Source of the DNA: Arctopsyche grandis
Lineage: Eukaryota > Arthropoda > Insecta > Trichoptera > Hydropsychidae
Length of the DNA: 64,000 nucleotides
Assembly: GCF_051622035.1 (NCBI RefSeq)
Contig: NC_135355.1
Coordinates: 24,779,986 to 24,843,985 of the forward strand
Reading direction: 5' to 3'
Shown: piece after piece, positions 58,275-64,000 of the stretch
How positions within the stretch are numbered: the stretch's first letter is position 1
Layout of the letters: every line of letters starts with the position of its first letter
Made by a program: the position numbers and the translations under genes
Notes under the pieces: model-generated
What the model saw: the letters and a program-made list of their open reading frames with translations, nothing else
Database searches by the model: none
Told to the model about the DNA's origin: nothing

Positions 58275-58429
58275 GTTTAATTTTGATCATTTTGGTGTTA
58301 ATAGTAAAATATAATCCAAATAAACATTTTTTTTATTTTTAATCAACCGCAGCACCCCCAGATATCTTATCGACGAGCCGCCACTGTTTATATTACAAAT
58401 ACAGAGCGAAGCCAGGTAAAACCACTAGT
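57528..58429. mobile_element. GC-rich tandem-repeat element with inverted ends
   Basis: Ends ACTAGCTGAATTACCCGGCT and, reversed, ACTAGTGGTTTTACCTGGCT, both continuing TTCGCTC. Inside, 57690-58130 is built from GGGCTTCGCCCC-centred units alternating with CCATGATTAAATGCC and CCATGATCAGTTGCC, then AAGGCTGCGCCCCAT repeats to 58170, then (AT)n at 58199-58272. It is by far the most GC-rich sequence of the window. Frames through it are repeat artefacts. Superfamily unknown. Confidence 0.6.
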
Positions 58430-60059
58430 ATAATATATAATTAAAACTCGTAGATGTTATTTGTCGAACGAATCATTAATATCATTCATTTTTCTGCTAT
58501 AATACTTATCTACATATGTATATATGATACTTTTGCTCCATTATCTTGTTCCTCGAAAGTCGCAATTTGCGTAAAATAAATAATGGAAGCATTTGAACAA
58601 TTACAAATCTATAAACCTTAAAGAATATTATTTCATAGATAAAATTAAAAAACTTGAAGCGAGATTATACAACTGTATTTTTTGGAATTGCAAGGTAGAG
58701 CAAATCACTCGCTTGGCTAGTAGGTAACTCGAATAATCATCAAATTACGAACACCTATTGTAAATATGTATGTACATATATGTATATACATATATAAATA
58801 CATTGTTAAAGTTTCCTTATACTGTCTCGTGTCTGAATATATCATGGACACAAAAAGATGAACGAGAAACTAGTACTGAATATACATATGTACATCAATA
58901 AGCTAAAGCAGTCGTCCCCAATTGGAATGTCATGACGAATTCAATCTACACATTGAAAAAATTTCTTAATCAATTGAATAATAAAATAATATAATTACAA
59001 TACACGTCAGATATAAATACATACAAGAATTGTATTAAAAAATGCAAAATTAACTTTGAATTTCTTTCAATCATAAACTTGAATTTCTTTCAAGTCTACA
59101 TACATATAAAAATGGACGGTCATTAAACCGGTTATTGTTTTGAATATTTATTGACAAACGGACAATATAAGGTATTGGGTGACCGATAATATAACTTACT
59201 CTTCATATATTTACTTACCGACTCAAACAAAACTACTGACCAAATAAATACAGGCTTTTAAGATAGTCAAAAAACATCAAATACATAACTGTACGATTTG
59301 AACATTTTTATTAGAAAAGGGCTTCATGATGAAAAATTAGATGCGAATTTCTTATCTGATATTTTTTATTGGAATTTATTATTTGATAGTATTTAATACT
59401 GTTAATCATGCGAAGAAATCAATACATCGATTTTTTTTAGGTAATATCATGTGAATTTATATTATAATAGTACTCGATGTACATATGCATACATATATTT
59501 CAATAAATTGTGTTCAAAATCTAATTTGTGTTGTTTTTCTTTTAGCTGACTATTTCGTATAAGCAACGTTCAGAATCGCAATATGCAATTGATTGCACAA
59601 TTTATTCTTATTAAATCAAATGAATTGGACGATTTTGCCGCGTCGTCAATATGATCGAAAGGTCTGTTATACGTTTGTTACTTTCGTTCCATTGAAAATT
59701 GTTGAGAAATATATTACTATGACGATTTATATTAATAATCACCATGTAGACTTCGGTTATGATTAAGGCTTCCAATCCCGGTGTTTTCTGGTACCGTGAA
59801 TCCCGGTGCTGAAACTAGTCTGAATACCGGGATTACGGTGCTGGCAGAAATATCTTTAAAAATATAATTTTTACAAAAATAATATGGAAAAAAACATAAA
59901 ACAACATTATATAATGAACAATAGTGGGATCTGCAATGACAGTCATAGTGCAGTTGTTTGCTCTAATCCGTTTCGACGCCGGCTTGCCGTTTCCACGAAA
60001 TGGTATGAACGGCCTGTATTGTGTCGCAGATATTGTGCTCAACCGCAATGATATTTGAT
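58430..60059. other. Intergenic DNA with one small hairpin
   Basis: AT-rich. ACCGTGAATCCCGGT and ACCGGGATTACGGT form an inverted repeat at 59793-59842. No gene recognised. Confidence 0.35.
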
Positions 60060-60660
60060 GCATATTTTATCTGATTCGAACTCAGAATCGATCACTGACC
60101 ACCTTTTCATGATCTAAAAAACTGTGTATTGTGTGTCAGTGTATTTTGGGGATTTTTTGAAAACCGTTCGTCCAATCGAACTGAAACTTAGTATCGGTTA
60201 CTAAAATTTTTATCGATACGACTTAAAACCTTTTCAAATTTTCAAGTTGAGTGGAAATGGTACCTCCCCTTATAGGTGTCCTCTTATTTTAAGTTTTTGA
60301 ATTCAATTATCAGCCAAACCGCTAATCAACTCGGACTGAATTTTTTTTACTTGTATTAGAAATTATTAATAGTATACCCCAATATTTTTTCCTAAACAGA
60401 AAGTAGTATTTTTACTCCAGAGATTCAAGGTTTTTTTATGTTTTTCTCAGAAATCAAAAGTAGAAGTTTCGTCTTGTGTAAGTTTCCCTACATTTGTGTT
60501 CAATTTGTATCGAAAATGATCATAGCCGGTATGTGTGAACGTGTATGTACTTATGTACATATGTTTGATTATCGAATTTTTATCCTTCTTATATTCCTCA
60601 AATATATAGATAAAGTAGTGGGTTGGTCACATCCGAATTTTTTTAATAAAGTCAATGTAT
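60060..60660 (-). repeat. ACTTCCGG repeat, reversed copy
   Basis: Read on the minus strand it has the same 5' end (ATTCGGATGTGACCAACCCA) and the same 3' blocks (AGTTTCAGTTCGAT, then a CACACAATACACAG and TTTAGATCATGAAAA end) as 62090-63000, in opposite orientation. The two copies flank the MADF-domain exon. Confidence 0.65.
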
Positions 60661-60900
60661 GTAATTGCAATTTTTATTTTAGGTGGATTGTTTCGATGAA
60701 TAATTACTAGACGGTACAATCTATCATGACGGAATCAAAGTGATGTTTTTTTACATACCTCCTTTACGTTTCACATGGCTTTCGTGTTAGTGGTCATTTT
60801 TATCTCTTATCCGATCGTTTTCATACTTTGCCATATTGCTCATTTTGGTCATCAATATAAGTAAAAGGAGCCTCCGCCATTACAATGGTGCAAATATATC
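60661..60900 (-). other. Exon-like 19-codon ORF, copy 3, with flanks
   Basis: The ORF at 60880-60821 encodes MAEAPFTYIDDQN and six more residues. The splice donor overlap and the downstream AAAACGATCGGATAAGAG are as in copies 1 and 2. Its upstream flank differs from theirs. Downstream, a GTGAAACGTAAAGGAGGTATG block is shared with copy 1. This copy could be the source gene's first exon or another capture. Confidence 0.45.
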
Positions 60901-60944
60901 GTGTAATGCTGCGTACGGACCAAACCAACGACGAATTTGGTCCA

Positions 60945-61190
60945 ACGATTTAACCAGCAGGATTAAACCAGTAGCGTACAAAATATCGGAATAAAAATTA
61001 AATTTAAAAATTGAAATTAAATATCAAAATTAAAAATATTATTATTATATTAAAATTAAATTCAAATATCAAAATAAAATCATAATCAATATATTAAAAT
61101 TAAAATAAAATATTGAAAGTTAAAACAGAACATGCCCAATTTAAATAAATTTTCGAGATTGACCTAAAATTAGATCATCAACAATCACAT
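60945..61190 (-). repeat. Reversed, partial copy of the 281-bp terminal tandem repeat
   Basis: The reverse complement shares CGATATTTTGTACGCTACTGG, the TTAATTTTGATATTTAATTTC stretch and GATGATCTAATTTTAG with 63446-64000. An AT-rich insertion lies at about 61010-61130. Confidence 0.55.
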
Positions 61191-61645
61191 ACAGATAATC
61201 CTCGACTTTTGTTTGTCGAAGATGCTTTGACTTACGTAGATGCGCACTAAGATCGAAAAAAAAATCAAAGAATTATTATTTTTACTTCCCCGTAATGCGC
61301 AGCTACTGAGCATATATTATGTGTAAGTATGGGTGACGTCTTCGATGTCTTCAACCCGAGACGACCCGAGACGTTGTCGGTTTTATCAAAGGAAATTTTT
61401 TTGTCTTCAATTGTTTCTCTCGTCGTAATAAATCAATTAATTAAATCATTTCAGAGGTAAATTTTATCGGATAATGTCTTCAATTGTTTCTCTCGTCGAA
61501 ATGATATTTTTTTTTATCTTTCACATCCGGTTGTTTTTTTTTTTTGGCTTACAAAGCGTTCGGAAGGATGAAGTCAAGATTATTAGTTTCAATATTGTGA
61601 GTGTTGAAGATACACGTGTTGTGCTACGTAAATTTTTAGTACGAC

Positions 61646-62013
61646 ATGGAGAAAGTTCTAATTAAAAAAATAGAGAGTGGACAAACGAAGATATTATATT
61701 ACTTATAGACTTATACCGTGAAAAGCCGTCGCTTTGGAATCCGACTCATAAAGAATACAAATTAAAAACCAAGAGAAATGATGAATTGAAGGAAATAGCA
61801 AATATTTTCAATTGCCATGCCAACGACATAAAGAAAAAAGTGGAGTCTCTGATGACCTCATTTAGACGGGAGCGACAACGATGTGAGGCTACAACAAAAT
61901 CAGGCGCTGGAAGTGACGACATTTATAAATCAAAGTGGTTTGGTTTTGAAAAAATGAAGTTTTTACTCGACAAATTTACTCCGCGTGCAACACTAGATAC
62001 AACAGACACATTG
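61646..62013 (+). pseudogene. MADF-domain exon (Myb/SANT-like), probably frame-disrupted
   Basis: The frame 61666-62013 encodes a full MADF domain: EWTNEDIILLIDLYREKPS, LWNPTHKEYK, ELKEIANIFNC, VESLMTSFRRERQR and a KSKWFGFEKMKFLLDKF end. It closes at a good donor (TTG|GTATGT). The only nearby ATG (61646) reads MEKVLIKK in the preceding frame, and the two frames would join with one more A in the A-run at 61664-61670. A stop at 61663 separates them. MADF proteins are DNA-binding regulators in insects, or accessory proteins of PIF/Harbinger transposons. No downstream exon is seen before the window end. It could be a pseudogene, a sequencing error, or an internal exon whose upstream exon is not recognised. 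Confidence 0.6.
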
Positions 62014-62089
62014 GTATGTAATAAAATATCATTTAATTTATTTTATTTTATTTTTAAAGATTTTTTGACACAGTGTCTTTGCAGTTCCA

Positions 62090-63000
62090 CAAAAAGAGAT
62101 CTACTACCGGTTGTCGGATTTTGTTCAATTTTTTTTCATTACTTAAAATCACTATCAGTATTATACACATTAAATATCAAGAAAATATAAATAATTTAAA
62201 AGGTCAAAATAAAATAAAAATTGTTTTTAAAAAAAATACTACTTCCGGTTTACAAATTCTGACCAAAACATTAGCAGCTCTAAGTTAGTACATAAAGAAT
62301 ACAAATATAAATTTTCAGCTTCATACGTTCAGGAGTGTGGACAGAACAGGCGACAACATTTTTCACCTTTCTAAGAGGAAAAAATCCCACTTCCGGTTTA
62401 ATAAATTTAGTGATATTTTTTATTTTCATCACATTGATACAATAATTATACTTGAATTTTTTTTGTGAATACACAAGTTTAAGGGTTCAAAAAAAATAGT
62501 GGAAGAAAAATCGAACAAGAGTAAACTGCCACTTCCGGTTGAGGGATGATTACCAAATTTTATATATAACTTTTTATTGCGCTTAAACTTCTAGATATTA
62601 AATTTCAGTTCAGTAAACTAAAAGGTTTCTGAGAAAAACATAAAAAAACCTCGATTCTCTAGACTAAAAGTATTACTTCCGGTTCAAATAAAAATATTAA
62701 AAAAATATAAGGTTATAAAAATTATTATTTCTATCACATTTAAAAAGATTTCAGTCCGATTCGATTGGGAGATAATTGAATTCAAAAACTTAAAAAAAAG
62801 AAGCCACTTACATATGTATAAATGGAGGTACCATTTCCGGTCAATTTAAAAATTTGAAAAAATTTTACGTCGTGTCGATAAGAATTTCTGTAACCGATAC
62901 TAAGTTTCAGTTCGATAGGATTAGCAGTGTTCAAAAAATCCTCAAAATAGACAGACACACACACATTTTTTCTAGATCATGAAAACGTGATCAGTAATGG
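62090..63000 (+). repeat. ACTTCCGG repeat, longest copy
   Basis: CCGGTT boxes at about 62106, 62231, 62391, 62533, 62678 and 62832, spacing 125-160 nt. Each is preceded by ACTTCC or a close variant. The 3' end reads CAGACACACACACATTTTTT then CTAGATCATGAAAACGTGATC. It lies directly downstream of the MADF exon's donor. Confidence 0.7.
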
Positions 63001-63107
63001 ATTCTGAGTGTGAATTAGTCAAAATCTCGAGTTCGAATTTTCACATGATCACGAAACTTCATCTATTGTTACTACGTACATAGATAAAGTAAAAATAGAG
63101 AGTAGAA

Positions 63108-63190
63108 CAGTAAAGTATATACAATAACACAGTAAAGTATATACACAATCACAGTAAAGTATATACACAATCACAGTAAAGTATATCATT
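63108..63190. repeat. Minisatellite, 22-bp unit
   Basis: Four tandem copies of ACAGTAAAGTATATACACAATC, the first and last partial or varied. Confidence 0.85.
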
Positions 63191-63445
63191 TCTCTGCTTA
63201 CGAGCGAAAAACAATTATACGGTATGAGTTGATTTGAGATTGTATTTGTATATTCATGAATTCGCTCCCATTCGATAAAAAAAGAGGTTAGTAAAATCCA
63301 TCGTCTTGTCGGGAAATAATATTATTAAATACATTTATCGGATAAATTTATCTCAGAGGTAAAATTTATCGGATAATGTGTGATTATTAATTTTATTTCG
63401 ACGAAAGAAAAAAAAACCCTTTGACAAATCACCGACATTTTTTTT

Positions 63446-64000
63446 GTTAAATATTTCATCGACGGCAACACAGTAGTTATCGTGATGACTTATAAGAAAC
63501 AACAACAAGGTTTTTTTCGCTCGTAATTATAATATTTCTCTGGTGGTAATGCGCATCGTCGTAATTCAAAACATTATTGTAATTCAAAACATCAACGATG
63601 ATCTAATTTTAGCTCAATCTCGCTCGTTAGCTTAATTTTGATATTTAATTTCAATTTTTTTATTTCATTTTTATTTCGATATTTTGTACGCTACTGGTTT
63701 TAAAAGTTGGCCCAAAATCTTCGTTGGTTAAATATTTCCGAAGGGGGAAACACAGTAGTGTATCGTGACGACTTATAAGAAACAATAACAAGGTTTTTTT
63801 CGCTCGTAATTATAATATTTCTCTGGTTGTAATGCGTTTTGTCGTAATTCAAAACATTGTTGTAATTCAAAACATCAACGATGATCTAATTTTAGCTCAA
63901 TCTCGCTCGTTAGCTTAATTTTGATATTTAATTTCAATTTTTTTATTTCATTTTTATTTCGATATTTTGTACGCTACTGGTTTTAAAAGTTGGCCCAAAA
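63446..64000. repeat. 281-bp tandem repeat reaching the window end
   Basis: Units start at 63446 and 63727 (GTTAAATATTTC). Both contain CACAGTAGT, TTATAAGAAACAA, TTTTTTTCGCTCGTAATTAT, CGATGATCTAATTTTAGC and TACGCTACTGGTTTTAAAAG. The second copy is cut by the end of the window. A reversed relative is at 60945-61190. It may be a satellite or a transposon end. Confidence 0.8.

Noticed and set aside
57802-58314. Frames with repeated RASPLRAPMI and HKAAP
   Set aside because: They arise from the GC-rich tandem repeats and run into the AT microsatellite.
59833-60063. 76-codon minus-strand frame with a basic start
   Set aside because: No domain, no splice context, and it overlaps the end of a repeat.

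Overview
The window is AT-rich nuclear DNA from an arthropod, almost certainly an insect. The evidence is a ZAD-type C2H2 zinc-finger gene (a class that expanded in insects), spliceosomal introns of insect type, RTE- and jockey-like LINEs, many short inverted-repeat transposons, and countless short CATA/TATG palindromic microsatellites. The order cannot be fixed from the sequence.

Four host genes can be read with confidence. In three of them the reconstructed exons sum to a multiple of three, join in phase at GT/AG junctions and end at a stop. (1) 1221-4487, minus: ZAD plus about ten C2H2 fingers, 10 coding exons, 615 aa, grauzone-like. (2) 6997-8331, plus: TXNDC17/TRP14 thioredoxin-like protein, 3 exons, 129 aa, with CPYC in place of the usual CPDC active site. 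(3) 12259-21510, plus: spatacsin (SPG11 orthologue), 13 exons, 1953 aa. (4) 24289-29212, minus: sn1-specific diacylglycerol lipase of the beta type, 13 coding exons, 671 aa, with catalytic Ser447, Asp499 and His647. A possible distal 5' exon and promoter of gene 4 lies near 40950-41450. A fifth, partial gene-like exon at 61666-62013 encodes a MADF domain and looks frame-disrupted upstream.

The rest is mostly transposon sediment. 1-1072: RTE-like LINE. 3690-4076: jockey-like LINE tail inside ZAD intron 1. 5061-6687: foldback MITEs and a repeat with a captured exon-like sequence. 9290-11575: degenerate ACTTCCGG repeat, MITEs and a tRNA-derived SINE split by a hAT MITE. 15110-15476: second SINE and an AT microsatellite in a spatacsin intron. 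19031-19175: near-perfect hairpin. 22262-22659, 29771-30173 and 45273-45668: three copies of one foldback family. 26034-26658 and 27672-28028: DNA transposons in lipase introns, with clear target duplications. 29490-30260 and 34830-35180: RTE remnants. 35787-36736, 41756-41949 and 47870-49610: LINE copies. 44765-46035: hAT-like element carrying a nested foldback. 51060-51900, 60060-60660 and 62090-62960: ACTTCCGG repeats. 53995-57407: TTAA-flanked piggyBac-like element with a nested solo LTR. 57528-58429: GC-rich tandem-repeat element. 63446-64000: tandem 281-bp repeat running off the end.

The host genes are unrelated in function (transcription factor, cytosolic redox protein, lysosome/endosome protein, endocannabinoid lipase) and show no sign of joint regulation. 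No CRISPR array, prokaryotic operon, viral gene or toxin gene was recognised. The most unusual signals are: the exon-like 60-nt ORF with its splice donor repeated in three places; the foldback family with shared ends and different palindromic cores; the 3' stem-loop of three LINE/SINE tails in which the stem covaries around a conserved loop; and the CPYC active site in TXNDC17.
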